DNA from: Streptomyces sp. G-G2
Lineage (GTDB): Bacteria; Actinomycetota; Actinomycetes; Streptomycetales; Streptomycetaceae
Assembly (NCBI RefSeq): GCF_030063135.1
Contig: NZ_JASISO010000012.1
Span: forward strand, 62,001 to 126,000
Length of the DNA: 64,000 nucleotides
Direction of reading: 5' to 3'
Shown here piece by piece: positions 1-9,092 of the stretch (the first letter of the stretch is position 1; every line of letters starts with the position of its first letter). The position numbers and the translations under genes were made by a program. The notes below the pieces were generated by a model. It saw nothing but the letters and a program-made list of their open reading frames with translations, was not told where the DNA came from and searched no databases.

Positions 1-638
1 TACGCCCACACCGCGGCCTGGACCCGGTCGCGCAGGCCCAGCTTCGTCAGCACGTGCCCCACATGCGTCTTGACCGTGGTCTCGCTCACGAACAGGTCCG
101 CCGCGATCTCCGCGTTCGACAGCCCCCGCGACACCAGCTTCAGCACCTCCACCTCGCGCTCGGTGAGCGTGCCCAGCGTGTTCGGCGCGGACGCCTCACC
201 GGACGGCAGGTGCCCCGCGTACTTGTCCAGCAGCCGCCGGGTGATGCTCGGCGCCAGCATCGCCTCACCCGCCGCGACCACCCGGATCGCCTGCACCAGC
301 TCCACCGCGGGCGCGTCCTTCAGCAGGAAGCCGCTGGCCCCCGCGCGCAGCGCCTCCACCACGTACTCGTCCAGGTCGAAAGTGGTCAGCACCAGCACCT
401 TCGCCGGACCGTCCCGCCCCGGACCGGTGATCTGCCGGGTCGCCTCGACCCCGTCCATCCGCGGCATCCGGATGTCCATCAGCACCACATCGGGCTGCAA
501 CGCCCGGACCTGGTCGATCGCCTGGAGACCGTCCCCGGCCTCACCCACGACGGCGAGGTCCCCCTCGGCCTCCAGGATCATCCGGAAACCGGTGCGCAGC
601 AGTGGCTGGTCGTCGACCAGCAGGACGCGGATCGCCAC
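1..638 (-). CDS. NarL/LuxR-family two-component response regulator (3' end outside window)
   Basis: Two-domain response regulator. The receiver domain (about residues 1-120) shows the acidic pair D9/D10, the phospho-acceptor D55 in VVLMDIRMPRMDG, and the conserved Lys in GFLLKDAP. The C-terminal LuxR helix-turn-helix shows LTEREVEVLKLVSRGLSNAE followed by VSETTVKTHVGHVLTKLGLRDR. The GTG start at 638 follows a GAGGGAGA ribosome site. The reading frame is still open at the window edge, so the last few residues and the stop lie outside. A partner histidine kinase, if adjacent, would be beyond the left edge. The signal sensed is unknown. Confidence 0.95.
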   Translation of the reverse strand, partial: MAIRVLLVDDQPLLRTGFRMILEAEGDLAVVGEAGDGLQAIDQVRALQPDVVLMDIRMPRMDGVEATRQITGPGRDGPAKVLVLTTFDLDEYVVEALRAGASGFLLKDAPAVELVQAIRVVAAGEAMLAPSITRRLLDKYAGHLPSGEASAPNTLGTLTEREVEVLKLVSRGLSNAEIAADLFVSETTVKTHVGHVLTKLGLRDRVQAAVWA

Positions 639-727
639 AGGGTCTCCCTCGTAATCGCGTGAAACTCGGACGCCCGGCGGACAGACCCGGCGGGAAAGGC
701 CCCGCCCATTCTGCCCTGGCCCGCCGA

Positions 728-1597
728 TCAGACGTCGGCCGGGCGCTCCCCGTCCATCCGAGGAGTGATGACCAGCGGATACACCGGGGGAGTACCACCG
801 AACTCGGGACACACCGCCTGGTGGTCGCACCAGCCGCACAGCTTCGTCGGCCGCGGCCGCCAGTCACCCGTCTCCGTCGCCTCCTTGATCGCGTCCCACA
901 GCGCCAGCAGCTTGCGCTCCATCCGCTCCAGGTCCTCGATCACCGGGTCGTACGTGATCACGTCACCGCTGCCCAGGTACACCAGCTGGAGCCGCCGCGG
1001 CACCACCCCCTTGAGCCGCCACACCACCAGCGCGTAGAACTTCATCTGGAACAGCGCGCCCTCCGCGTACTCCGGCCGCGGCGCCTTGCCCGTCTTGTAG
1101 TCGACGATCCGCACCTCACCCGTCGGCGCCACGTCCACCCGGTCGATGATCCCGCGCAGCCGCAGCCCCGAATCCAGCTCCGTCTCCACGAAGAACTCCC
1201 GCTCCACCGGCTCCAGCCGCGTCGGGTCCTCCAGCGTGAACCAGCGGTCCACCAGCGACTCCGCCTCCGTCAGCCAGCCCGCCAGCGCGCCCCCGTCATC
1301 CCCCGGGAACAGCTCCGTCAGCTCCGGCTTCGACTCCAGCAGCCGGTCCCACTGCCCCGGGATCAGCGCCTTCGCCCGCGGCGCCGTCCGCTCCTCGGCC
1401 GGGTGGTCGAACAACCGCTCCAGCACCGCGTGCACCAGCGTCCCCCGCGTCGCCGCCGCACTCGGCTTCTCCGGCAGCTTGTCGATCACCCGGAAGCGGT
1501 ACAGCAGCGGGCACCGCATGAAATCGCTCGCCCGCGAAGGGGACAGCGAAGTGGGCCGGGCTGCTTCGGCCGGACCGGTACCGGGGCTCGTCGTCAT
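728..1597 (-). CDS. RecB-family PD-(D/E)XK nuclease with Fe-S cysteines
   Basis: 289 residues, Cas4/AddB-like single-domain nuclease. The active site appears as GIIDRVD followed by VRIVDYKTGK (Asp...Asp-x-Lys), with a distal QMKFYALVVW motif typical of RecB nucleases. Four cysteines (C29, and C254, C257, C263 in CGWCDHQAVC) are spaced as in family members that hold a 4Fe-4S cluster. A homologous gene sits beside the proteasome ATPase locus in mycobacteria, so linkage to this region is conserved. It probably acts in DNA end processing or repair; the substrate is unknown. It is divergent from the site-2 protease across 180 bp. Confidence 0.93.
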   Translation of the reverse strand: MTTSPGTGPAEAARPTSLSPSRASDFMRCPLLYRFRVIDKLPEKPSAAATRGTLVHAVLERLFDHPAEERTAPRAKALIPGQWDRLLESKPELTELFPGDDGGALAGWLTEAESLVDRWFTLEDPTRLEPVEREFFVETELDSGLRLRGIIDRVDVAPTGEVRIVDYKTGKAPRPEYAEGALFQMKFYALVVWRLKGVVPRRLQLVYLGSGDVITYDPVIEDLERMERKLLALWDAIKEATETGDWRPRPTKLCGWCDHQAVCPEFGGTPPVYPLVITPRMDGERPADV

Positions 1598-1777
1598 ACC
1601 AAGACCCTACGACCCGCCACCGACAGCACGGGCATACCATCGACGTCGAGCCCCCTCGCACTGCATGATCGGAGCATCACACCGCGCGACGGGGCGCGGC
1701 CCCACCCACCCGGCCGGACCGCACGGACCCCGCCCGGACGGCACGGACAGCCCCGATCGACCGACCGAAGGACAGCC
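1598..1777. promoter_or_regulatory. Divergent intergenic region, nuclease / site-2 protease
   Basis: 180 bp separate the two divergent starts and must hold both promoters. I could not assign convincing -10/-35 hexamers or an operator by eye. Confidence 0.4.
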
Positions 1778-2980
1778 GTGGCAGACACCGACGACACCGG
1801 CGAGCCCACGGGCCGCCGCCCCGGACCGGGCGGCGGGATCCTCATGGGCCGCCCCTTCGGCGTGCCCGTCTACGTCTCGCCCAGCTGGTTCCTGGTCGCC
1901 GCCCTCATCACCTGGATCTTCGGCAACCAGCTCGAACGCGTACTCCCCGACCTCGGCCCGGTCCGCTACCTCGTCGCGCTGTTTTTCGCCGTCGCCTTCT
2001 ACGCCTCCGTACTCGTCCACGAGCTCGCCCACACCGTCGCCGCCCTCCGCTTCAAACTCCCGGTTCGCCGCATCCAGCTCCAGTTCTTCGGCGGCGTCTC
2101 CGAGATCGAGAAGGAATCCGAGAGCCCCGGCCGCGAATTCGTCCTCGCCTTCGTCGGCCCCCTCCTCTCGCTGGTCCTCACCGGCGTCTTCTACCTCGGC
2201 ATGAAGGCCGTCGAGCCCTCCACCGTCCCCGGCGTGCTCCTCGCCGGACTGATGATCTCCAACCTCCTCGTCGCCGCCTTCAACCTGCTCCCCGGCCTCC
2301 CCCTCGACGGCGGCCGGATGCTGCGCGCCGTCATCTGGGGCATCACCAAGAACGCCATGACCGGCACCGTCGCCGCCGCCTGGGTCGGCCGCGCCATCGC
2401 CGTCGCCGTCCTCTTCGGCCTCCCGCTCCTCACCGGAACCGGGGTCATCACCGGAACGGGCACCCAGGACCTCGGCGGCATGGACACCATCATGAACGCC
2501 CTGCTCGCCGCGATCCTCGCCGCGATCATGTGGACCGGCGCGGGCAACAGCCTGCGCATGGCCCGGCTGCGCGAACACCTCCCCGAACTGCGCGCCCGCA
2601 CCCTCGCCCGCCGCGCCATCCCCGTCGAATCCGCCACCCCGCTCTCCGAAGCGCTGCGCCGCGCCAACGACGCCGGAGCCCGCGCCCTCGTCGTCGTCGA
2701 CGGCCAGGGCGACCCCACCGCCGTCGTCCGCGAGAGCGCCATCGCCTCCGTCCCCGAACACCGCCGCCCCTGGGTCGCCGTCAGCGGACTCGCCCAGGAC
2801 CTCACCGACGGCATGAAGGTTTCCGCGGAACTCTCCGGCGAGGAACTCCTCGACCGGCTGCGCGCCCACCCCGCCAGCGAGTACCTCGTCCTCGAACCCG
2901 GAGGCGAGATCTACGGAGTGCTCTCCACCCTCGACGTGGAGAAGGCCTTCGTGAAGGCCATGGCGCGGCCCCAGTCCTAG
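1778..2980 (+). CDS. Site-2 protease (M50 zinc metalloprotease) with C-terminal CBS region
   Basis: 400 residues from a GTG start. Intramembrane zinc protease of the Rip3/SpoIVFB-like M50 group. HELAH at residues 81-85 supplies two zinc ligands and the catalytic Glu; LPGLPLDGGR (171-180) carries the third ligand Asp. Hydrophobic stretches at about 35-50, 63-80, 122-142, 152-170 and 190-255 form the membrane core. The cytoplasmic tail (about 280-400) resembles a degenerate CBS pair that could sense nucleotides. Such proteases clip anti-sigma factors or membrane peptides; the substrate here is unknown. The frame is open far upstream, but GTG 1778 begins just before family-like sequence (residues 20-30, ILMGRPFGVPV). 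The ribosome site is weak. trmI follows 18 bp downstream. Confidence 0.93.
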   Translation: MADTDDTGEPTGRRPGPGGGILMGRPFGVPVYVSPSWFLVAALITWIFGNQLERVLPDLGPVRYLVALFFAVAFYASVLVHELAHTVAALRFKLPVRRIQLQFFGGVSEIEKESESPGREFVLAFVGPLLSLVLTGVFYLGMKAVEPSTVPGVLLAGLMISNLLVAAFNLLPGLPLDGGRMLRAVIWGITKNAMTGTVAAAWVGRAIAVAVLFGLPLLTGTGVITGTGTQDLGGMDTIMNALLAAILAAIMWTGAGNSLRMARLREHLPELRARTLARRAIPVESATPLSEALRRANDAGARALVVVDGQGDPTAVVRESAIASVPEHRRPWVAVSGLAQDLTDGMKVSAELSGEELLDRLRAHPASEYLVLEPGGEIYGVLSTLDVEKAFVKAMARPQS

Positions 2981-2998
2981 GTCCAATACACTGGTCAC

Positions 2999-3976
2999 AT
3001 GTCCGAACCGACCGGTGCCGCCCGCCGACGCGGGCCCTTCAAGGTCGGGGACCAGGTTCAGCTCACCGACCCCAAGGGCCGCCACTACACGTTCACGCTC
3101 GAAGCCGGGAAGAATTTCCACACCCACAAGGGTTCCTTCCCGCACGACGAGCTGATCGGTGCTCCCGAGGGCAGTGTTGTCCGCACCACGGGGAACGTCG
3201 CGTACCTCGCGCTGCGCCCCCTGCTCCCCGACTACGTCCTGTCCATGCCCCGCGGCGCCGCCGTGGTCTACCCCAAGGACGCGGGCCAGATCCTGGCCTT
3301 CGCCGACATCTTCCCCGGCGCACGCGTCGTCGAAGCGGGTGTGGGCTCCGGATCGCTGAGCAGCTTCCTGCTCCGCGCGATCGGCGACCAGGGCATGCTC
3401 CACAGCTACGAGCGACGCCAGGACTTCGCCGAGATCGCCACCGCGAACGTGGAGCGCTACTTCGGCGGCCCCCACCCCGCGTGGCAGCTCACCGTGGGCG
3501 ACCTCCAGGACAACCTGTCCGACACGGACGTCGACCGCGTGATCCTCGACATGCTCGCCCCCTGGGAGTGCCTGGAGGCCGTCTCCAAGGCGCTGGTCCC
3601 CGGCGGCATCCTCTGCTGCTACGTCGCCACCACCACCCAGCTCTCGCGCACCGTCGAATCCATCCGCGAGTTCGGCTGCTACGCCGAACCGCAGCCGTGG
3701 GAATCTATGATCCGCAACTGGCACGTCGAAGGCCTCGCGGTCCGTCCGGACCACCGGATGATCGGCCACACCGGCTTCCTCGTCACCGCCCGCCGCCTCG
3801 CGGACGGCGTCGAGGCCCCGCTGCGCCGCCGCCGCCCCTCCAAGGGCGCCTACGGCGAGGACTACGACGGCCCGGGCAGCCAGAGCGGCGGGCGCTCCGC
3901 CGCCCGCTCCGCCGACCCCTCCGCCGACCCCTCCGCCGACCCCTCCGGCGACAGCTCCGCCGCCGACCAGGGCTGA
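2999..3976 (+). CDS. trmI: tRNA (adenine-58-N1) methyltransferase TrmI
   Basis: 325 residues. S-adenosylmethionine-dependent enzyme that makes m1A58 in the T-loop of tRNAs. An N-terminal beta domain (about 12-75) precedes a Rossmann methyltransferase fold with motif I VVEAGVGSGSLSSFLL at 110-125 and the catalytic-region sequence DRVILDMLAPWE. The LSMPRGAAVVYPKDAGQI segment before motif I is characteristic of actinobacterial TrmI. The last 35 residues are a low-complexity tail with DPSA repeats and are not part of the fold. It lies 18 bp downstream of the site-2 protease and is probably co-transcribed. trmI beside the proteasome ATPase gene is a conserved actinobacterial arrangement. Confidence 0.95.
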   Translation: MSEPTGAARRRGPFKVGDQVQLTDPKGRHYTFTLEAGKNFHTHKGSFPHDELIGAPEGSVVRTTGNVAYLALRPLLPDYVLSMPRGAAVVYPKDAGQILAFADIFPGARVVEAGVGSGSLSSFLLRAIGDQGMLHSYERRQDFAEIATANVERYFGGPHPAWQLTVGDLQDNLSDTDVDRVILDMLAPWECLEAVSKALVPGGILCCYVATTTQLSRTVESIREFGCYAEPQPWESMIRNWHVEGLAVRPDHRMIGHTGFLVTARRLADGVEAPLRRRRPSKGAYGEDYDGPGSQSGGRSAARSADPSADPSADPSGDSSAADQG

Positions 3977-4008
3977 CCCGGTCCGCCGGACCACGCGCGC
4001 AACGCACA

Positions 4009-4059
4009 GGCGCCGGTGTGCAGTTCCCCGTACCTCACGGGAACTGCGCACCGGCGCCG
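4009..4059 (+). terminator. Strong hairpin terminator after trmI
   Basis: Long inverted repeat: the left arm starting GCGCCGGTG and ending AGTTCCCCGT pairs with a right arm starting ACGGGAACTG and ending CACCGGCGC across a 5-nt loop, with about one mismatch. A short T-containing tail (GTTTCGTT) follows. It closes the site-2 protease-trmI unit. Confidence 0.85.
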
Positions 4060-4186
4060 TTTCGTTGTACCCGATACCCGATACCCGCCCGCCGACCGGT
4101 TCGGCGGACCCGCCCGTTCCGCCCCGGTGCGAGGTGTGGCACGATGCTGGCTCCCCGTCAGCGCCGCCCTTCAGGAGACGCCCCGC

Positions 4187-4786
4187 GTGCCGCACACCCC
4201 CGCCGCCCCGGACCTGGCCCACACCCGCACCCGGCCGGTGCACTGGGCGGCCACCGCGGTGGCGCTGGCCGCCGTCGTGACCGCCGCGGCCCTCGTCCAG
4301 CCGGAACGCGCCTCCGGTACCCCGACCATGGGCGCCCCCGCGGCGCCCGCGGCCCCCTCGCCCGCGGCTCCCGCCTCCGCGCCGGACCCGGCCGGAGTGG
4401 CCTTCCCGCTGACGTGCCCGGGAGTGGGTCAGCTCGTCACCGCCACCGCCCAGGGCGACCTGGACGGCGACGGACGCCCCGAGACGGTCGTCGCCGTCCG
4501 CTGCGACGCGGCCTCCGGGACCCCGCCCCACGCCGTGTACGTCCTGACGGCGGACCCGGCGCCGGGCGGACCGCCCCGCGTCGTCGCCACCCTGCTGGAA
4601 AGCGGACTACGCAAGTCCGTCACCGATCTCGCGATCCGTGACCACACGGTGACCGCGACCCTGCTCGGATATTCCTCGCCCGCCGTCCCGCGCTCCGCAC
4701 CCGATCTGCACCAGCGCTCCAAGTGGCGCTGGACCGGCGGAAAATTCAGCCAGGAGCTTACGGACTCGGCCGCGAAACGAGTTTGA
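4187..4786 (+). CDS. Membrane-anchored hypothetical protein with DxDGDG (FG-GAP-like) motif
   Basis: 199 residues from GTG 4187, chosen because CAGGAGA lies 8 bases upstream; the frame is open further upstream but without a ribosome site. A short charged N-terminus is followed by one membrane segment (about 20-40), then a Pro/Ala-rich linker, then an extracytoplasmic domain. That domain contains QGDLDGDGRPETVVAVRC, the calcium-loop signature of FG-GAP/VCBS-type repeats. Two cysteines in the outer domain could form a disulfide. I do not recognise a function. It converges on the ferredoxin gene with only 14 bp between stops. Confidence 0.75.
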   Translation: MPHTPAAPDLAHTRTRPVHWAATAVALAAVVTAAALVQPERASGTPTMGAPAAPAAPSPAAPASAPDPAGVAFPLTCPGVGQLVTATAQGDLDGDGRPETVVAVRCDAASGTPPHAVYVLTADPAPGGPPRVVATLLESGLRKSVTDLAIRDHTVTATLLGYSSPAVPRSAPDLHQRSKWRWTGGKFSQELTDSAAKRV

Positions 4787-4800
4787 TCCGCGAGCGGCCG

Positions 4801-5115
4801 CTATTCCGCGTCGGGACCGTAGACCTCGACCCTGTCCGAAACCCGACGCACGTGGATGCAATCGCCCGGACATTCCTTGGCCGAATCGACCACGTCCAGC
4901 AACAGCGGGAGAGGAACCGGAGTGGTCGCCCCCGCACTCTGGAGCAGTTCGTCGTCGCCGCCCTTCACGTACGCCAGACCATCGATGTCCAGCTCGAAGA
5001 CCTCGGGCGCGTACTGAACGCAGATGCCGTCGCCGGTGCAGAGGTCCTGGTCGATCCAGACCTCCAACAGCTCCCCGCCCTCGCCGGCACCGCCAGTGTG
5101 AGCCTCGTGCTGCAC
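4801..5115 (-). CDS. Single-cluster bacterial ferredoxin (3Fe-4S/4Fe-4S type)
   Basis: 104 residues. Small electron carrier of the kind that serves cytochromes P450 and other oxygenases in Streptomyces. Ligands visible: C26-x2-D29-x2-C32 in DLCTGDGIC and C82 followed by Pro in ECPGDC, with an extra C86. APEVFELDIDG is the usual family core. The Asp at the third cluster position fits a 3Fe-4S cluster or an Asp-ligated 4Fe-4S cluster. Start: AGGAG lies 8 bases before GTG 5115 but only 2 bases before ATG 5121, so I prefer 5115; ATG 5121 would add two residues. It is divergent from arc across 270 bp; no P450 gene lies in the window. Confidence 0.9.
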   Translation of the reverse strand: MQHEAHTGGAGEGGELLEVWIDQDLCTGDGICVQYAPEVFELDIDGLAYVKGGDDELLQSAGATTPVPLPLLLDVVDSAKECPGDCIHVRRVSDRVEVYGPDAE

Positions 5116-5385
5116 GGTCATATCTCCTGCCGTTCCCTGTCTTCGGTGATCCACTGCGGTCACACGTCGCGGCAAGTCGCGCGAGCGGTGACGGGTGTTG
5201 AACAGTTCGAGCTTACAACCGGCTGCTTTCCGATGTTGAAGGGTGGGTATTTCCTTGGGGTGAGGGAGTACGCAAGGGTGAAGATCGGACACACCCCTAC
5301 CGTCTTTGTGATCTAGGGGTTTCAATCACCACCAGCCCAGGTAGGGTCAGGAAGCGTCCAGCTCCCCTTGGAGGAGGTGAGGACC
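5116..5385. promoter_or_regulatory. Divergent promoter region, ferredoxin / arc
   Basis: 270 bp, noticeably richer in A/T than its surroundings, between divergent starts. It must hold promoters for both genes. I see no perfect palindrome and cannot place hexamers with confidence. A strong GGAGGAGGTGAGG ribosome site for arc ends at 5382. Confidence 0.5.
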
Positions 5386-7152
5386 GTGGCAGCCCACGAC
5401 GATGACATCACCCGCGGCATCCGGCCGGGGCGAGGGTCTGATGACCCCGCCGGTCAGGTTGCCTATCTCGAGCAGGAAATCGCCGTCCTGCGACGTAAGC
5501 TCGCCGACTCTCCGCGGCACTCGAGGATTCTCGAAGAGCGGATCGTCGAGCTCCAGACGAATCTCGCCGGTGTATCCGCGCAGAACGAGCGGCTCGCCAA
5601 TACGCTCCGTGAGGCCCGCGACCAGATCGTGGCCCTCAAGGAAGAAGTCGACCGGCTCGCGCAGCCGCCGGCCGGCTTCGGAGTCTTCCTTCAGACGAAC
5701 GAGGACGGCACGGTCGACATCTTCACGGGGGGCCGCAAGCTCCGCGTGAACGTCAGCCCCAGCGTCGAACCCGGGGACCTCAGGCGTGGCCAGGAGGTCA
5801 TGCTCAACGAGGCCCTCAACGTGGTCGAGGCCATGCAGTTCGAAAGGGCCGGGGACATCGTCACCCTCAAGGAGATCCTTGAGGACGGCGAGCGCGCCCT
5901 GGTGGTCGGGCACACCGACGAGGAAAGGGTGGTGAGGCTCGCCGAGCCGCTCCTGGACATCATCATCCGCCCCGGCGATTCCCTCCTGCTCGAACCCCGG
6001 TCCGGCTACGTCTACGAAGTGGTGCCCAAGAGCGAGGTCGAGGAACTCGTCCTCGAAGAGGTCCCGGACATCGACTACGACAAGATCGGCGGCCTGGGCG
6101 ACCAGATCGAGCTGATCCGCGACGCGGTCGAGCTCCCCTACCTCCACCCGGACCTCTTCAAGGAACACGAACTGCGCCCGCCGAAGGGCATCCTGCTCTA
6201 CGGTCCGCCCGGCTGCGGAAAGACGCTGATCGCGAAGGCGGTCGCCAATTCCCTGGCCAAGAAGGTCGCCGAGGTGACCGGTCAGCCCGCGGGGAAGTCC
6301 TACTTCCTCAACATCAAGGGCCCCGAGCTCCTCAACAAGTACGTCGGCGAGACCGAGCGGCACATCCGCCTCGTCTTCCAGCGTGCCCGGGAGAAGGCGA
6401 GCGAGGGCACCCCCGTCATCGTCTTCTTCGACGAGATGGAATCCCTCTTCCGCACCCGCGGATCCGGTGTCAGCTCGGACGTGGAGAACACCATCGTCCC
6501 GCAGCTGCTCGCCGAGATCGACGGTGTGGAGGGCCTGGAGAACGTCATCGTCATCGGCGCCTCCAACCGCGAGGACATGATCGACCCGGCCATCCTGCGG
6601 CCCGGCCGTCTCGATGTGAAGATCAAGATCGAGCGTCCGGGCGCCGAGGCCGCGAAGGACATCTTCGCCAAGTACCTCAAGGCCACGCTGCCCCTGCACA
6701 CGGACGACCTGTCCGAACACCAGGACTCGCGGGCCGACACCGTCCACAGCATGATCCAGACCGTCGTCGAGCAGATGTACGCCGAGTCCGAGGAGAACCG
6801 CTTCCTCGAGGTCACGTACGCCAACGGCGACAAGGAAGTCCTCTACTTCAAGGACTTCAACTCGGGCGCGATGATCCAGAACATCGTGGACCGTGCGAAG
6901 AAGATGGCGATCAAGGCCTTCCTCGAGCACAACCAGAAGGGCCTCCGGGTCTCCCACCTCCTCCAGGCTTGCGTGGACGAGTTCAAGGAGAACGAGGACC
7001 TGCCCAACACCACGAACCCGGACGACTGGGCCCGTATCTCCGGAAAGAAGGGCGAGCGGATCGTATTCATCCGCACGCTCGTCACCGGAAAGCAGGGCGC
7101 GGACACCGGACGCTCCATCGACACGGTGGCCAATACCGGTCAGTACCTCTGA
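5386..7152 (+). CDS. arc: Proteasome-associated AAA ATPase Arc/Mpa
   Basis: 588 residues. Hexameric unfoldase that captures Pup on its N-terminal coiled coils and threads substrates into the 20S core. Coiled coil at about 25-92; tandem OB domains about 95-225; AAA domain with Walker A GPPGCGKT (273-280), Walker [11 protein letters not shown] (344-353) and the arginine-finger region ILRPGRLD. The C-terminus is GQYL, the penultimate-Tyr motif that docks into PrcA pockets. GTG 5386 was chosen for the strong GGAGG 8 bases upstream; a TTG at 5368 has no ribosome site. It is monocistronic with respect to dop: a strong terminator follows directly. Confidence 0.98.
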   Translation: MAAHDDDITRGIRPGRGSDDPAGQVAYLEQEIAVLRRKLADSPRHSRILEERIVELQTNLAGVSAQNERLANTLREARDQIVALKEEVDRLAQPPAGFGVFLQTNEDGTVDIFTGGRKLRVNVSPSVEPGDLRRGQEVMLNEALNVVEAMQFERAGDIVTLKEILEDGERALVVGHTDEERVVRLAEPLLDIIIRPGDSLLLEPRSGYVYEVVPKSEVEELVLEEVPDIDYDKIGGLGDQIELIRDAVELPYLHPDLFKEHELRPPKGILLYGPPGCGKTLIAKAVANSLAKKVAEVTGQPAGKSYFLNIKGPELLNKYVGETERHIRLVFQRAREKASEGTPVIVFFDEMESLFRTRGSGVSSDVENTIVPQLLAEIDGVEGLENVIVIGASNREDMIDPAILRPGRLDVKIKIERPGAEAAKDIFAKYLKATLPLHTDDLSEHQDSRADTVHSMIQTVVEQMYAESEENRFLEVTYANGDKEVLYFKDFNSGAMIQNIVDRAKKMAIKAFLEHNQKGLRVSHLLQACVDEFKENEDLPNTTNPDDWARISGKKGERIVFIRTLVTGKQGADTGRSIDTVANTGQYL

Positions 7153-7162
7153 TTGAGCGGGG

Positions 7163-7210
7163 CGGCTGCGGGTGCCCTTTACCGGGGCACCCGCAGCCGA
7201 CTGCTTTTCA
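7163..7210 (+). terminator. Intrinsic terminator after arc
   Basis: Perfect 15-bp stem (CGGCTGCGGGTGCCC pairing with GGGCACCCGCAGCCG) with a 7-nt loop, followed by CTGCTTTT. It separates arc from dop transcription. Confidence 0.92.
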
Positions 7211-7387
7211 GCCGCGGCGGGGTAAAGGCAATGATTGAAATGATCTCCCCACCAGAGCGGAGCCGCTCTAGGCTCTTCCGTACCGCCGCATCCGCAGTGC
7301 GGGGACGGGCACCGCACACGCACCGGAGCACCAGCGGTACTTGAGCGCCGCTTCCGATCGGAAGCGCCGCCGGGCAAGGAGGGCCGC
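7211..7387 (+). promoter_or_regulatory. Promoter region of dop
   Basis: 177 bp between the arc terminator and dop. It contains an inverted repeat AGAGCGG-AG-CCGCTCT (7254-7269) followed by TAGGCT, a possible -10 hexamer (7269-7274). No good -35 partner is visible. An AAGGAGGG ribosome site lies 6 bases before the dop ATG. Confidence 0.4.
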
Positions 7388-8899
7388 ATGACCGTACGGC
7401 GAGTAATGGGGATCGAGACGGAGTACGGGATCTCCGTCCCCGGGCACCCGAACGCCAATGCCATGCTCACCTCGTCCCAGATCGTCAACGCCTACGCGGC
7501 GGCGATGCACCGGGCGCGACGCGCCCGCTGGGACTTCGAGGAGGAGAACCCGCTGCGGGACGCCCGCGGCTTCGACCTCGCCCGCGAGGCCGCCGACAAC
7601 AGCCAGCTCACCGACGAGGACATCGGCCTCGCCAATGTGATCCTCACCAACGGGGCACGCCTCTACGTCGACCACGCGCACCCCGAGTACAGCTCGCCGG
7701 AGATCACCAACCCGCTCGACGCCGTCCTCTGGGACAAGGCGGGCGAACGGATCATGGCCGAGGCGGCCGAGCGGGCGGCGCAGCTGCCCGGCGCCCAGCC
7801 GATCCACCTCTACAAGAACAACACCGACAACAAGGGCGCGTCCTACGGCACGCACGAGAACTACCTGATGAAGCGGGAGACCCCCTTCTCGGACATCGTG
7901 CGGCACCTGACGCCCTTCTTCGTCTCCCGCCAGGTCGTCACCGGCGCGGGCCGGGTCGGCATCGGGCAGGACGGCCGGGAGCACGGCTTCCAGATCAGCC
8001 AGCGCGCGGACTACTTCGAGGTCGAGGTCGGCCTGGAGACCACGCTCAAGCGCCCCATCATCAACACCCGCGACGAGCCGCACTCGGACGCCGAGAAGTA
8101 CCGCCGGCTGCACGTGATCATCGGCGACGCGAACCTCTCGGAGATCTCCACCTATCTGAAGCTGGGCACCACCGCCCTGGTCCTGTCCATGATCGAGGAC
8201 GGGTTCATCAATGTCGACCTGGCCGTGGACCAGCCGGTGCGCACCCTGCACCAGGTCTCCCACGACCCGGACCTGCGCCAGCTGATCACCCTGCGCAGCG
8301 GCCGCACGCTGACCGCCGTACAGCTTCAGATGGAGTACTTCGAGCTGGCGCGCAAGTACGTCGACGAGCGATTCGGCTCGGAAGCGGACGAGCAGACCAA
8401 GGACGTACTGAACCGCTGGGAGGACGTCCTGGGCCGTCTGGAGACGGACCCGATGAGCCTCGCCGGGGAGCTGGACTGGATCGCCAAACGAGAGATCCTG
8501 GAGGGCTACCGCAGGCGCGACGGACTCGAGTGGGACGCGGCGCGCCTCCAGCTGGTGGACCTCCAGTACTCGGACGTACGCCCCGACAAGGGCCTGTACA
8601 ACCGTCTGGTGGCCCGCGGCAAGATCAAGCGGCTGCTGGACGAGCCGGGCGTGGAACGCGCCGAGACCAAGCCGCCGGAGGACACCCGGGCCTACTTCCG
8701 GGGCCGCTGCCTGGAGCAGTACGCCGACGACGTGGCCGCCGCCTCCTGGGACTCGGTGATCTTCGACCTGCCCGGCCACGACTCGCTCCAGCGGGTCCCG
8801 ACGCTGGAACCGCTGCGCGGCACCCGGGCCCACGTCAAGGAGCTCCTGGACCGCTGTCGCACGGCGGAGGACCTGGTCCGGGTCCTTTCCGGCCGCTGA
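7388..8899 (+). CDS. dop: Depupylase/Pup deamidase Dop
   Basis: 503 residues, glutamine-synthetase-like fold. It hydrolyses the isopeptide bond between Pup and substrate lysines, and in species with a C-terminal Gln on Pup it also deamidates that Gln. Visible features: metal-binding E10 in MGIETEYG; nucleophile candidate D95 in [21 protein letters not shown] in the nucleotide site. The Dop-specific loop (about 43-63, containing [15 protein letters not shown]) distinguishes it from PafA, which lacks it. ATG 7388 has a perfect AGGAGG at 6 bases. pup follows 193 bp downstream. Because this Pup already ends in Glu, depupylation is the expected main activity. Confidence 0.98.
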   Translation: MTVRRVMGIETEYGISVPGHPNANAMLTSSQIVNAYAAAMHRARRARWDFEEENPLRDARGFDLAREAADNSQLTDEDIGLANVILTNGARLYVDHAHPEYSSPEITNPLDAVLWDKAGERIMAEAAERAAQLPGAQPIHLYKNNTDNKGASYGTHENYLMKRETPFSDIVRHLTPFFVSRQVVTGAGRVGIGQDGREHGFQISQRADYFEVEVGLETTLKRPIINTRDEPHSDAEKYRRLHVIIGDANLSEISTYLKLGTTALVLSMIEDGFINVDLAVDQPVRTLHQVSHDPDLRQLITLRSGRTLTAVQLQMEYFELARKYVDERFGSEADEQTKDVLNRWEDVLGRLETDPMSLAGELDWIAKREILEGYRRRDGLEWDAARLQLVDLQYSDVRPDKGLYNRLVARGKIKRLLDEPGVERAETKPPEDTRAYFRGRCLEQYADDVAAASWDSVIFDLPGHDSLQRVPTLEPLRGTRAHVKELLDRCRTAEDLVRVLSGR

Positions 8900-8987
8900 G
8901 CCGTATTCCGGTCACCGAGCCGGGGCTGAAATGGTCCCGGCGCGGGAATCATGAAGACACCCGGACGTTATGAAAGTGCGGGGACGA

Positions 8988-9017
8988 ATGTCGGACCCTC
9001 CTTGTAGGGTCCGACAT
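8988..9017 (+). promoter_or_regulatory. Perfect 12-bp inverted repeat between dop and pup
   Basis: ATGTCGGACCCT and AGGGTCCGACAT flank a 6-nt loop (CCTTGT). No run of T follows, so it is not a typical intrinsic terminator. It sits 75 bp before the pup ATG and could be an operator, a processing hairpin or a weak terminator for dop. Confidence 0.6.
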
Positions 9018-9092
9018 AGAGTCTGATCTTGAGGGATCCCGGACCCGGGGTCCCCCTGTATGGGCGTGCGAACCGAGCGGGGTGAGGTAGAC

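Noticed and set aside
1607..4531. 974-codon open frame on the minus strand
   Set aside because: Antisense to the site-2 protease and trmI. Its Gly/Glu/Asp-rich composition is the mirror of GC-rich codon bias; no domain is visible.
5198..5215. GAACAGTTCGAGC as a possible LexA (SOS) box near arc
   Set aside because: Only one half resembles the actinobacterial LexA site and the spacing is wrong.
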